A model generated the notes under the pieces. That model ran no database searches. It saw only the letters and a list, made by a program, of their open reading frames with translations, and was not told where the DNA came from. Shown here one piece after another: positions 30,667 through 38,268 of a stretch of 42,165 bases of DNA (the first letter of the stretch is position 1; every line of letters starts with the position of its first letter). This DNA is from Victivallaceae bacterium. Its GTDB lineage: Bacteria > Verrucomicrobiota > Lentisphaeria > Victivallales > Victivallaceae. The stretch is taken from the NCBI GenBank assembly GCA_028709805.1, contig JAQUTL010000024.1, positions 1 to 42,165 on the forward strand, written 5' to 3'. The translations under genes were made by a program, and so were the position numbers.

Positions 30667-30789
30667 TCACCTCCAGATTTCCATTATTCCGAACATAATT
30701 CCGAACGCCAGACCGAGCAGTCCGGCGCCGACGACATCCAGCACCGCCAGGAAAACCCGGCGAGGCTGGCCACTTTTTGGAGTTTCCAT
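30667..30789 (-). CDS. Small membrane protein with a repeat-derived N-terminus (40 aa)
   Basis: ATG 30,789 opens a 40-codon frame, METPKSGQPRR followed by VFLAVLDVVGAGLLGLAFG and an ending MEIWR. The basic N-terminal stretch is encoded by the 25-bp repeat fragment E, and the rest is one membrane segment. The Shine-Dalgarno is weak (GGGAAAAG). If translated, part of a mobile repeat has become coding sequence. Function unknown. Confidence 0.4.
   Translation of the reverse strand: METPKSGQPRRVFLAVLDVVGAGLLGLAFGIMFGIMEIWR
30758..30782 (+). repeat. Fragment E of the dispersed repeat
   Basis: 25 bp, CGGCGAGGCTGGCCAC plus TTTTTGGAG, identical to the end of copy C (same TGGCC variant, same orientation). 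The other 95 bp of the element are missing. It lies at the 5' end of the small membrane gene above. Confidence 0.8.
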
Positions 30790-30853
30790 TGCTTTTCCCA
30801 TTTTACGTGATATTTTATTTGTGCCGGCGGATTTTTGCTTAGTCCCTGCCGGC

Positions 30854-30890
30854 GGCCGGCGGAGTCGTGATCCGCCGGCCTTTTATTTTT
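30854..30890 (+). terminator. Strong hairpin with plus-strand T-run
   Basis: GGCCGGCGGA-7 nt-TCCGCCGGCC, a perfect 10-bp stem, followed on the plus strand by TTTTATTTTT. No plus-strand gene lies upstream within 2.5 kb. On the minus strand it sits just after the stop of the 70-residue gene, without a T-run on that side. It may serve as a block to rightward transcription into the replication operon. Confidence 0.5.
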
Positions 30891-31101
30891 ATTCTTCGCT
30901 TTTCTGTTCAGGAAGGTCTTCCGCAACGCGGTCAAACACCACGTCGGTGCCGCCGCAGGTCAGCCGGATCACCGCCGGATCGGAGTCGTCCAGATGCGGA
31001 CAGCTGATCATGCAGCCGCAGCAGCCGAACGGACAGTATGCCAGAAGCTCTCCGGCCGCCCGGCGGAGAAAGAGCCGATTTTTTTTAATGTACGCTTTCA
31101 T
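30889..31101 (-). CDS. Cys-rich small protein (70 aa)
   Basis: Contains LLAYCPFGCCGCMISCPHLDDSD, five cysteines and a histidine within 15 residues, a likely metal-binding knuckle, followed by a short beta segment and an acidic end. It overlaps the upstream gene by 17 bp. No family is recognised. Confidence 0.5.
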   Translation of the reverse strand: MKAYIKKNRLFLRRAAGELLAYCPFGCCGCMISCPHLDDSDPAVIRLTCGGTDVVFDRVAEDLPEQKSEE

Positions 31102-31369
31102 CGAAAAACTCCTTTGTGGTAATCTTTTTATTGCTCTCCAGAAACAGATCGGGGAATACCGACAGCATCGGCGCGATCGTATTGCCGACCCGGCTTTCCC
31201 CCTTGACGCCGACGCCCAGCAGCCGAGGAAGAAGTTTTATTATTTTTGCCCAGTCTTCCTTTATTTCGGAGGTCGGACAGATCGCGATTACGGCATTTAT
31301 CATTCCGACCGCCTCGGCGCGTCCCCGCAGTCTTTCCTTTTCGAGTTCCGAAAGAATAATTTTATCCAT
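31085..31369 (-). CDS. Unknown protein of the replication operon (94 aa)
   Basis: Helical N-terminal half (ILSELEKERLRGRAEAVGMINAVIAI) and a mixed C-terminal half. Its ATG touches the ParB-like stop (TAATG), so it is translated with it. Not recognised. Confidence 0.45.
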   Translation of the reverse strand: MDKIILSELEKERLRGRAEAVGMINAVIAICPTSEIKEDWAKIIKLLPRLLGVGVKGESRVGNTIAPMLSVFPDLFLESNKKITTKEFFDESVH

Positions 31370-32697
31370 TATTCACCGTCCTTTTCAAATTCGCTCCAGT
31401 CCAATCCCAGCAGCCGGGCCGCGACCCGGTCATTCCGGTCGTCCTGCTCGGCCAGCGTCGCCTGTTTTGCCCAGCCCCCCCGTCGGGCGAACTCGGAAAC
31501 GCACTTGGTCCACACCTTGTCCGCCACCTTCTCCTGATCGATCGCGTCAAGGTCGCGCAGCTCGTAATGCTCGCCCACCCAGCCAACGCCGAGAATCGCC
31601 TGCAGCTTCACCAGCGTGACGTCGTCCGGGCGCGGCGGAAGTTTTTCGAGTTTCGCCACCGCCGACGCGAAGCGGAGCCGCGCCGCTTTCCGCGCCTTCG
31701 CCGCGTTGCGCTCTTCCGCCGTCATCGCCGGATCCGCCGCTGCGGCCTTTTCGCATTTCTTTTCCTCCTTCAGTTTGCAGTATCTCCCGGCGTCGCAGCC
31801 CCAGAAGACAAACGCGTCGGCTTTTTCCTTCGGGCAGGCCGGCGGAAGTTCCCAGGAATTTCTGACGATGTAGGTCATTTTCTTGAAAGCCTTCGGCGGC
31901 TCGGATTCCGCCGTGGCGACCAGCCGCAAACCGCCGGTCACGGCTTCCGTCGCCAGTTCTTTCAGCCGCTCGATCCGCCGCTTCTCCCAGCAGGCAGAAT
32001 CCAGACAGCGAACCTTGGTCTTGTCCTTCAATTCCTCGAACAGCCACGGTTCGGTGTCGGACCGCGAGGGGCATCCGTCGCAGCCGGCGACGTCGAACAG
32101 CGCCAGCTCCAGCCGGTGAGCAAATTTTTTCTCCAGCTCGTCGCTGATTTGACGAACATTGTAACCGAACCACCAGTCGGGAATCTCCATCTGGCAGTTG
32201 ACCGGATAGGCGGCCACCGCGCTCCAGCCGTCAATTGTCATCGTCGGATATTTCGCCGCCTTCTTCCGGATCTCCGGCGCGAGATTTGAGAGCTTCAGCC
32301 GGATCCGGACATATTTTTCCGACCGACCGAGAAGTTTCGCCAACTCCGCCACCGAATATTTGCCGCCGAGCGCCGCAAACTGATCGACCTCCTCCCAGAG
32401 CGAGAGATCCTTTCTCTCGACGTTGGCCACAAAGCTGATCAGCTCCGGATCGTCAGTATCAATCACCCGGTAGTCGGCTTCGTCCAGCTCGTACCGTTCC
32501 AGCAGCATCAGCGCACGATACCGGCGCCGGCCGTCCACCACTTCGTAGCCCTGCTTATCCGCCGTTTCGTCGATCTCGCGCAGAAGGATCGGCTGGAGAA
32601 GTCCGAGATTCCCGATCGACGCGGCGAGCCGCTCCAGCTCCTCCTGATCGGTCGCGCGGTTGTCCACGCACTTCACCGTGTTCAGATTGATTGTCAT
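31369..32697 (-). CDS. ParB-like DNA-binding/CTPase-fold protein
   Basis: 442 residues. The first 110 have the ParB/Spo0J layout: NLGLLQPILLRE, VVDGRRRYRALM (the arginine-rich nucleotide-binding patch), and ANVERKDLS. A KorB/ParB-type HTH follows (YSVAELAKLLGRSEKYVRIRLKL). The C-terminal 250 residues, with a CDGCPSRSD motif and helices, are not typical of chromosome ParB. There is no ParA. In integrating phages such proteins usually act in DNA replication or gene control. It overlaps the wHTH gene by ATGA. Confidence 0.75.
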   Translation of the reverse strand: MTINLNTVKCVDNRATDQEELERLAASIGNLGLLQPILLREIDETADKQGYEVVDGRRRYRALMLLERYELDEADYRVIDTDDPELISFVANVERKDLSLWEEVDQFAALGGKYSVAELAKLLGRSEKYVRIRLKLSNLAPEIRKKAAKYPTMTIDGWSAVAAYPVNCQMEIPDWWFGYNVRQISDELEKKFAHRLELALFDVAGCDGCPSRSDTEPWLFEELKDKTKVRCLDSACWEKRRIERLKELATEAVTGGLRLVATAESEPPKAFKKMTYIVRNSWELPPACPKEKADAFVFWGCDAGRYCKLKEEKKCEKAAAADPAMTAEERNAAKARKAARLRFASAVAKLEKLPPRPDDVTLVKLQAILGVGWVGEHYELRDLDAIDQEKVADKVWTKCVSEFARRGGWAKQATLAEQDDRNDRVAARLLGLDWSEFEKDGE

Positions 32698-33002
32698 TGC
32701 TCAGTCCCTTTCAATTGGTTATTGAGTTCGTTCCCGATCGGAGTCAGCGCCAGCGAGCGCTCGCGCCGGTCGGAAAAAGATTTTTCATTGGTCACCATGC
32801 CGTAACAGCTCCGCCCCTTCCGCCGCTTCCGGCCGGTCGAGAGAATCGCCACCCGCTCCTGCACCGCGCGGAAGCCCTCGTGCAGCATGTCAGCCGCCTC
32901 GCGGATCGACAGCCCCGGCGCCGCGTCGAGCAGCGCGATCAGCCGCAGATCCAACAGCGTAAGGCGCGGATATTTTTTACCAATTTCTTCAATTTTATTC
33001 AT
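32694..33002 (-). CDS. Winged-helix DNA-binding protein (102 aa)
   Basis: A winged helix-turn-helix is visible in LTLLDLRLIALLDAAPGLSIREAADMLHEGFRAVQERVAIL; then a basic loop GRKRRKGR and a C-terminal strand pair ending LTPIGNELNNQL, as in MarR-like proteins. It lies directly beside the iteron region and upstream of ParB, so it may bind those repeats or regulate the operon. Confidence 0.6.
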   Translation of the reverse strand: MNKIEEIGKKYPRLTLLDLRLIALLDAAPGLSIREAADMLHEGFRAVQERVAILSTGRKRRKGRSCYGMVTNEKSFSDRRERSLALTPIGNELNNQLKGTEQ

Positions 33003-33012
33003 TGCCGCCCCC

Positions 33013-33340
33013 GGTACACCGGAAGTTGGTTACATTGGTTACATTTAAATTTCATTGTATCTAACCTGCTCATCATCAAAGACTGCCGATGTAACCTGAC
33101 CAAGGTTACATAAAGTTACATATTTTTTGAAGCTCCGGCACAACTCAATAATCATAAGCACCTTGCAAGAAAAATTTTTGTAACTCGATTGTAACTTTTG
33201 TAACTTTTTTAAGTGAGTTACATGTAACCCGATTGTAACTGAATTGTAACTTTTGAACAACTTATATAACTTTTTCATTTTCAATGTCTTATCCTGTTTC
33301 ATTTTTAAATGTAACTTTTGTAACCCTCTTCCGGTGTACC
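33013..33340. repeat. Large inverted repeat filled with GTAAC iterons; candidate replication origin
   Basis: GGTACACCGGAAG (33,013-33,025) returns in inverted form at 33,328-33,340, and the match continues inward (GGTTAC, GTTACATTT), giving about 34 bp with 5 mismatches. Between and including these ends I count 14 copies of GTAAC/GTTAC, with one perfect GTTACATGTAAC palindrome at 33,217-33,228. The inner part is AT-rich. It lies between the primase-helicase and the wHTH/ParB genes. Iterons plus AT-rich DNA beside an initiator-like gene are the marks of a phage origin; a regulatory cluster is the alternative. The 105-codon frame inside is made of the repeats and I reject it. Confidence 0.6.
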
Positions 33341-33381
33341 CGCGAAAAAAGTTTTTCGCCACGAAGCACCGCTAAAAAAAG

Positions 33382-36051
33382 TTATGCGTCACGCTCAAAC
33401 ACCCAGCACTTTATCATTCTGCCGTTCAGCGCCGACCGGACGGTTTTGTACCCGACCAGGTGATGAAGCTTCGCCCCCTTGAAAAGGGTGGTGAGTTCGT
33501 CCGGATCCGGCAGGTTCAGCCGGTGCTGGGCGGCCAGCTCAGTCATTTCGGGCATGTTGATCGCGATCAGATTCTCGCGTTTCGAGGCGTGGTTCAGCTT
33601 TTCGATGTCGTCCCCGTTCGAGTCGCGGGCGGTGTGGATGTAGTCGTATATCTCCCAGAAGCGCTCCAGCGCCGGGTGATCGGACGACAGTCTGCTTTGC
33701 CGTTCCTTCGCGCGTTCCCACAAATGGTCGATCGCCGCGTCGATCGTCTCTTGCTTCAGCCAGGTGCCGAAAAGAATCGGCAGCGCCATGATCCAGGCGC
33801 CGATCTGGGCGTGACAGTGCCGGAGGCGGAACTCTGGAACTTCGCCAGATGCGTTGCGCCGGTCGAAGTCGTCGCGCAACTTCTGATAATTGGAATAGAA
33901 AGCCGTCAACAGGCGCGGCTCGTTGCGGAGCGCGGCGTGCAGGAAGCCGCCGAGTTCGCGGGCGGTCATCTGCTTGAGCCGGTCGGCCAGCTCGGCGTTG
34001 TGTTTTGTGAAATGGCTTTTGGTGACGTGACAATGCACGATGCGCGAAAGCACCGCCGGACTGGCCTTGACCTCGGCGTTCTGAGTTATGAGGACACCGC
34101 CACGGAATGTGAGCTTTGCGGTTTCGTTGCCGCCGGTCTTGACGCCGGTCGTACGGATCACCGCGGCCTGATTGAACATGTCCTTCAGCTCGTTGAAGTC
34201 AAAACTACGCATATTTTTCCGGAGTGAATTTTCCTCGCGGTCGCCCTCCAGCAGCACCACCGGCAGATTGGACACCTGCGTCATCTGGCGCGCGCGGCCG
34301 GCCGGCGTGGTCTTGTTCGGGTCGAACCCCTCATGATTGTCGATTCCGAGCAGACGCCAGCAGAATTTGATTTGTGTCGATTTTCCCGATCCAGGCTCGC
34401 CGGTGTATTCGAGGAAAGTCCACGAATCCTGACGCGACCGCACCTGCTCGGCGAACAGCGTTCCCAGCCACCAGCCGAGCAGCACCAGTCCGTTCAGGTC
34501 GAACGCCTCGACGTAGTCGCCGATCCAGTCGCCGGTGAACTCGTCCGGCTGTTTGACGATCGTCAGTCCGGCCAGATTGCACTTCAAACTGTGCCGGTTG
34601 TACTCGACGTAGCCGTAGTCGTTCACCTTCTGGAACTGCCCCTTATAATACGCAAAGTCGGGGAAAACATAAATTTGCGAGGCAATTTCATATCCCATAA
34701 AAGGAACGCTCTGCACAAATTTCACCCGGTTGCGGAACCAGGTGCGGTGAAGCTCGGCCAGATCGTCGAGTTTGCCGGTGAACGGCGCGAAGCCGGTCGC
34801 CTTCAAAATCGCGTTGGAAAAATTATCCACGCTTTTATAAATCGTGCCGTCGGCGCTCATCAGCATCGACGGCGTCCCGTTGGCGAACTCGACCTGCAGG
34901 CAGTTCAACCGTTCCTGCGTGAGAATGTCCTGCTCAATGTAAAGGAACGTCAGCCGCGCCGGGCAGATCTCGCGGACTTCGCAGAACCGCGAGAACTTGG
35001 TGATCAGATCGGAAAGCCGGTCGTCCGGGACGTTCCAGCCGAGCGTCGGATCGGGATAGTCCGCAAGTTCCCCGGCGTCGGCCGACGTCAGCTCCACCTT
35101 GTAACGGTAGAGCGCGAATCCCAGCGCAAACACGTGGTGGCCGCGCTGGGTCTTGAAGAAATGAAAAAAGGCCTTGGCCAGCGCCGTTTCCGCCATGTAA
35201 TAATAGCCGCGCCAGAACGAGTCCTGCAGGTAGGGTTTCGTGAGTTTGCCGGCGCGGAAGGCGTCGTCCCAGTCCTCGCCCTTTTCAGGGAAGGCGATCC
35301 GGCAGGTTTCGCCCAGCTCCGCCAGCTCGGCGCGGTATTTCTTCGCCGCGTCCATTCCGGCCTTGTCTGCGTCTTCCGCGATCACCCAGGTGACGCCGCG
35401 GCCGGCGTTCGCCCGGATCAGCTGGCGCGGGAAGTTTGAACACGATAACGAAGAAACCGCCTTGACGCCGATGCACAACAGCGCCATCGCCTTGAATATC
35501 CCCTCGACAATCCAGATCGTGTCGTTCTTCTCCACCGTCATGCCGTCCGGCATCCAGCAGAGATCCTTGTAATCTCCTACTATTTTGCTTTTGGCGCCGT
35601 TTTTCCGGACGCTCTCCGCGTCGATCAGGCGGCACCAGTAGCAGTCCTTTGTGATCGCTATCTTGACCGCCGGGTAAAATTCCTCTTTGTTTTTGTTTTT
35701 GACATAGCCGAGATGATACATTCCTTTAATCTTTGCGAGGTCGAAGCCGCGAACTTCGCGCATGTAGGCGTCCGCCGGTGCGTCCGGCTCCGCATCGGTC
35801 ACCGGGTGGCGATGGCTGATGTTGTCGAATATCTCCGGATAGAGTTCGCGGGTCGAGGCGCTCCAGCGGCAGTTGTTCAGCCGGCCGCAGGTAACCTTGA
35901 ACGGCTGGTCGAGATTGACGAAACATTCGCGCGCGCCGCAGTTCGGGCAGACGCCGTAGCGCAGATTGCGTCCGGACTGCTTGAACTCAAACGCCGAGTC
36001 GTTGATCAACGCCCGCTGGATTTCCTCGATAATTTCGGGTGAGTAGTTCAT
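33382..36051 (-). CDS. Primase-helicase, P4-alpha-like
   Basis: 889 residues combining primer synthesis and DNA unwinding. Zinc finger at the N-terminus (Cys35, 38, 43/55, 61 region). Toprim-type core with Glu183 (WIVEG) and Asp227/Asp229 (AEDADKAG). Helicase/ATPase Walker A GEPGSGKST at 551-559, followed by an arginine-containing TTGVKTGGNETAKLTFRGGVLITQNAE segment of SF3-type order. The overall layout resembles P4 alpha and large phage primases. It overlaps the upstream gene by ATGA; the iteron region lies directly downstream. Confidence 0.85.
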   Translation of the reverse strand: MNYSPEIIEEIQRALINDSAFEFKQSGRNLRYGVCPNCGARECFVNLDQPFKVTCGRLNNCRWSASTRELYPEIFDNISHRHPVTDAEPDAPADAYMREVRGFDLAKIKGMYHLGYVKNKNKEEFYPAVKIAITKDCYWCRLIDAESVRKNGAKSKIVGDYKDLCWMPDGMTVEKNDTIWIVEGIFKAMALLCIGVKAVSSLSCSNFPRQLIRANAGRGVTWVIAEDADKAGMDAAKKYRAELAELGETCRIAFPEKGEDWDDAFRAGKLTKPYLQDSFWRGYYYMAETALAKAFFHFFKTQRGHHVFALGFALYRYKVELTSADAGELADYPDPTLGWNVPDDRLSDLITKFSRFCEVREICPARLTFLYIEQDILTQERLNCLQVEFANGTPSMLMSADGTIYKSVDNFSNAILKATGFAPFTGKLDDLAELHRTWFRNRVKFVQSVPFMGYEIASQIYVFPDFAYYKGQFQKVNDYGYVEYNRHSLKCNLAGLTIVKQPDEFTGDWIGDYVEAFDLNGLVLLGWWLGTLFAEQVRSRQDSWTFLEYTGEPGSGKSTQIKFCWRLLGIDNHEGFDPNKTTPAGRARQMTQVSNLPVVLLEGDREENSLRKNMRSFDFNELKDMFNQAAVIRTTGVKTGGNETAKLTFRGGVLITQNAEVKASPAVLSRIVHCHVTKSHFTKHNAELADRLKQMTARELGGFLHAALRNEPRLLTAFYSNYQKLRDDFDRRNASGEVPEFRLRHCHAQIGAWIMALPILFGTWLKQETIDAAIDHLWERAKERQSRLSSDHPALERFWEIYDYIHTARDSNGDDIEKLNHASKRENLIAINMPEMTELAAQHRLNLPDPDELTTLFKGAKLHHLVGYKTVRSALNGRMIKCWVFERDA

Positions 36052-36536
36052 TTAAAATTCTCCGCCATTTTGGCATGCAGCTGTTTCTTGATCTGATCGG
36101 GGGCGGCGGTTTCGAGCATCGCCCGCGCGGAATCGAAACAGATCGCGCAGCACGGGCATTTGCCGTTGCACATTAGTTCGCGGGAAATGACCGTCATCTG
36201 ATCGCGGTAATTCACGATGGACAGCGGATTGGCGTCCGGCGCGAATTTTGCAATCTCGCGGCGGATCCGGGTTACGTTTTTCCGGGATCCGGCCAGCCGC
36301 CGCTTCAAGGCGATGAGTTCGTGGTAATCCATTCCGGCGACCGTCTCCGGACTGATCTCGGCGTTTTTTGCCGCAACCGGGATTCTCCCCACCAGTTCGT
36401 CGATTATTCTATACGACGCCGCAAACAGTCCGTTTTGCGCCTCATCGCTGATGGCAAAATCATTTTTCAGTTCGTACCCGTACAGAGAAACAAACTCAAG
36501 AAGATTGATTGCGGAGTTCAGGCCGGGCTTTAGCAT
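36048..36536 (-). CDS. Unknown early protein with a C-rich CNGKCPCCAIC motif (162 aa)
   Basis: The start is ATG 36,536 after GGAGG; the much longer open frame upstream runs through the leader RNA and promoter and is not coding. Helical throughout, with ELIALKRRLAGSRKNVTRIRREIAKF in the middle and a tight cysteine cluster at about residue 125, probably metal-binding. Coupled to the primase by ATGA, so perhaps a replication accessory factor. Confidence 0.55.
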   Translation of the reverse strand: MLKPGLNSAINLLEFVSLYGYELKNDFAISDEAQNGLFAASYRIIDELVGRIPVAAKNAEISPETVAGMDYHELIALKRRLAGSRKNVTRIRREIAKFAPDANPLSIVNYRDQMTVISRELMCNGKCPCCAICFDSARAMLETAAPDQIKKQLHAKMAENFK

Positions 36537-36655
36537 TTCACGCCTCCCTTCCGGAAAAGGCGGGCGAACAGTCCGCGGAGCGTGGAGTGACGGCGGAGTG
36601 AACGCGGCGACACAATGCGCGGCGTTCCGTCGAGGAACGATACATGAATACACAT
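36530..36655 (-). CDS. Small basic protein (41 aa)
   Basis: ATG 36,655 lies 7 nt after AGGAGG. The product is very basic (SPRSLRRHSTLRGLFARLFRK) and overlaps the next gene by 7 bp (ATGCTAA). First coding frame of the replication operon after the structured leader. Not recognised. Confidence 0.5.
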   Translation of the reverse strand: MCIHVSFLDGTPRIVSPRSLRRHSTLRGLFARLFRKGGVKC

Positions 36656-36741
36656 GCTTTGACCTCCTTGCTTTTAGGTCAGTTTTTTTCGCGCCCCCCT
36701 TTCCGGCTCTCACACCGGAAATACAAAAAGGGCCTGCGGGG

Positions 36742-36872
36742 GTGAGAGACATGAAGCAAGTCATGCCGGCCCGAAGGCCGCCCCGCAAGCCCACAAATCG
36801 GGATTGCGCTTTTTGTTCGGGAGTTGCGCCGCCGGTGACGGTGCGACTGCCGCTTGCTTCATGGACTCTCAC
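36742..36872 (-). ncRNA. Structured, cloverleaf-like leader RNA of the replication operon
   Basis: The transcript from the promoter just upstream starts about 6 nt before this structure. A closing stem pairs the two ends (GTGAGAG plus CATGAAGCAAG on each side, 18 bp with one small internal loop). Inside are three hairpins: one around GTCGCACCG/CGGCGCAAC, one around CGCAA/TTGCG with CCC/GGG, and a perfect CGGCC-TTCG-GGCCG tetraloop stem. A fourth hairpin (TTTCCGG/CCGGAAA) follows. Position at the head of a primase operon parallels the CI immunity RNA of P4, but I see no proven target pairing. A cis-acting leader or attenuator is the alternative. Confidence 0.5.
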
Positions 36873-36884
36873 ATCCACGCAATC

Positions 36885-36913
36885 AAGATACACGGCATTG
36901 TCCGCACTGTCAA
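36885..36913 (-). promoter_or_regulatory. Promoter of the replication operon
   Basis: On the minus strand TTGACA (36,908-36,913), 17 nt, TATCTT (36,885-36,890). The predicted start near 36,878 falls right at the closing stem of the leader RNA. It is divergent from the toxin-antitoxin promoter. Confidence 0.75.
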
Positions 36914-36954
36914 GCGCGTTTATTGAAAAAAGTTGAATATTTTTTTCCGGGCTA

Positions 36955-36983
36955 TTGAAAAGCTGTACAGAATGATGTACAAT
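36955..36983 (+). promoter_or_regulatory. yefM-yoeB promoter with two TGTACA operators
   Basis: TTGAAA (36,955-36,960), 17 nt, TACAAT (36,978-36,983). TGTACA occurs at 36,964-36,969 and 36,976-36,981, inside the spacer and over the -10, as an inverted pair 12 bp apart. TGTACA is the core known to be bound by E. coli YefM, so autorepression is expected. Confidence 0.75.
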
Positions 36984-37010
36984 ATAAGCGCCAACAGAAA
37001 GGGAAATATC

Positions 37011-37301
37011 ATGGAAGCGATCAACTACACCACCGCAAGAAAAGAACTTGCCAAAACCATGGAACGGGTCTGCGAGGACTCGAATCCGGTCATCATCACC
37101 AAGAGCCGGAACTGCGCGGTCGTAATGATCTCGCTGGCCGACTACAACGCCATGGAGGAGACCGACTATCTGCTCCGCTCCCCCGCCAACGCCGCAAGGC
37201 TCCGCCGCGCAGTCAGAGCCATTGAACGCGCGGAGGGAAAGAAAATGACCATGCGTGAATTCGAGGAGGCCTGCGATGCGAAGTCTGCTGTTTGCCGCTG
37301 A
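37011..37301 (+). CDS. yefM: Antitoxin, YefM/Phd family
   Basis: 96 residues from ATG 37,011 (AAAGGGA upstream). The N-terminal 60 have the Phd/YefM fold (MEAINYTTARKELAKTMERVCEDSNPVIITKSRNCAVVMISLADYNAMEET); the C-terminal part is the toxin-binding helix region. Binds and neutralises YoeB and represses its own promoter. It overlaps the toxin gene by 26 bp. Confidence 0.9.
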   Translation: MEAINYTTARKELAKTMERVCEDSNPVIITKSRNCAVVMISLADYNAMEETDYLLRSPANAARLRRAVRAIERAEGKKMTMREFEEACDAKSAVCR

Positions 37302-37539
37302 GGCATGGGAGGATTTTGAGTACTGGCTGGATTCACAACCGGAAACGGTTGAGCGCATAAGGCAACTGGTAAAAGAGTGCCAGCGCACGCCGTTTTCCGG
37401 AACCGGCAAGCCGGAACCCTTGAAACATGAACTTTCCGGATACTGGTCGCGCCGTATCAACGGGAATGACCGCATGGTGTATAAAGTGAGTGACGATTGC
37501 ATATTTATCGCCACCCTTCGTTTGCATTATAAAAAATAA
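37276..37539 (+). CDS. yoeB: Toxin YoeB, ribosome-dependent mRNA endonuclease
   Basis: 87 residues from ATG 37,276. EDFEYWLDSQPETVERI, PFSGTGKPEPLKHELSGYWSRRIN and a C-terminal LRLHYKK match YoeB. The catalytic Glu (in KPEPLKHE), Arg (SRRIN) and C-terminal His-Tyr are all present, so it is probably active. The stop abuts the stop of the convergent early gene with no spare base. It may stabilise the prophage or act against other phages. Confidence 0.9.
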   Translation: MRSLLFAAEAWEDFEYWLDSQPETVERIRQLVKECQRTPFSGTGKPEPLKHELSGYWSRRINGNDRMVYKVSDDCIFIATLRLHYKK

Positions 37540-37794
37540 TCATATCAGCCCCCGAAATTGTTTTATCACCTGCTGCCAGCCGCGGTACTGCGGCCAGTGC
37601 TTCGGCAGAATCCGGCATCCCTGCGCGGCGTCCTCCGGCGTCATCCCCTCCAGCAGAACGCGGCAGCAGGCAAAGCGTCCGGAGGCCTCGGCGGCCTCCT
37701 CGCTGGAGTCCATCATCGCCGCTTCCGCCTCGTCCGACACCTCCAGAAGTTTCGCCCGGATCCGGGCGTCAAGAGATGGTTTACTTTTTGTCAT
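37540..37794 (-). CDS. Unknown early protein (84 aa)
   Basis: Helical (SLDARIRAKLLEVSDEAEAAMMDSSEEAAEASGRFACCRVLLEGMTPEDAAQGC). It overlaps the CII-like gene by 14 bp. Not recognised. It is the last gene of the immediate-early operon before the toxin-antitoxin insertion. Confidence 0.5.
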   Translation of the reverse strand: MTKSKPSLDARIRAKLLEVSDEAEAAMMDSSEEAAEASGRFACCRVLLEGMTPEDAAQGCRILPKHWPQYRGWQQVIKQFRGLI

Positions 37795-38266
37795 TGCTCA
37801 CCGCTCCCTGATATACTCCGGTCTCGCAGGCCAGCACGAATTCCTCGGTCAGACGCTTCACAATTTCCCAGCGTTCGCGGATTTTTTCCGCCTCCCACTT
37901 CTCGATCCGGCCATCGGTGATCGCCCGCGCCGTTTCGTCGATCACCGCGGCGAACTCGCGCATGATCTCGGCAATCTTGGCCACCGCCGGGCAGTCGGTG
38001 GCGCGGATCACCGGGTTGGCGATCAGCATAAAGCCCCACTCTTCAGCCAATTTTTCCAAAATGACCATTTTACCGGTTTCGGAAAAGGTAACGTCGATCA
38101 GGTTGTAGACTCGGTCGAGGACGTTCTGAGTCTTTCCTTTGGGCAAATACGGCAGTTCGCCGGAGATCTGATTATTCAGACTGCCCAGGCTCATTCCCGC
38201 GGCCTTCGCCGCCTCCTCCCGATCGCACCCCGTGAGCGCGAGTTTCAACACTTGCCGAGTATTCAT
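37781..38266 (-). CDS. CII-like phage regulatory protein
   Basis: 161 residues. The start (RQVLKLALTGCDREEAAKAAGMSLGSLNNQISGE) is the helix-turn-helix of the phage regulatory CII family, and the following FSETGKMVILEKLAEEWGFMLIANP fits too. The second half is helical. These proteins control lysogenic decision promoters. It is the third gene of the early operon. Confidence 0.65.
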   Translation of the reverse strand: MNTRQVLKLALTGCDREEAAKAAGMSLGSLNNQISGELPYLPKGKTQNVLDRVYNLIDVTFSETGKMVILEKLAEEWGFMLIANPVIRATDCPAVAKIAEIMREFAAVIDETARAITDGRIEKWEAEKIRERWEIVKRLTEEFVLACETGVYQGAVSNDKK

Positions 38267-38268
38267 AA

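Noticed and set aside
30684..30935. 83-codon minus frame over the small membrane gene
   Set aside because: It crosses the strong hairpin and lies in a different frame from the 40-codon membrane protein; no ribosome site.
33045..33362. 105-codon minus frame in the iteron region
   Set aside because: Its sequence is dictated by GTAAC repeats and AT-rich DNA; Lys/Leu-rich, no family, and it overlaps both inverted-repeat ends.
36537..37514. Long N-terminal extension of the 162-residue early gene (488-codon frame)
   Set aside because: It would cross the replication promoter, leader RNA and the yefM-yoeB genes on the other strand; GGAGG and ATG at 36,536 give a normal start.
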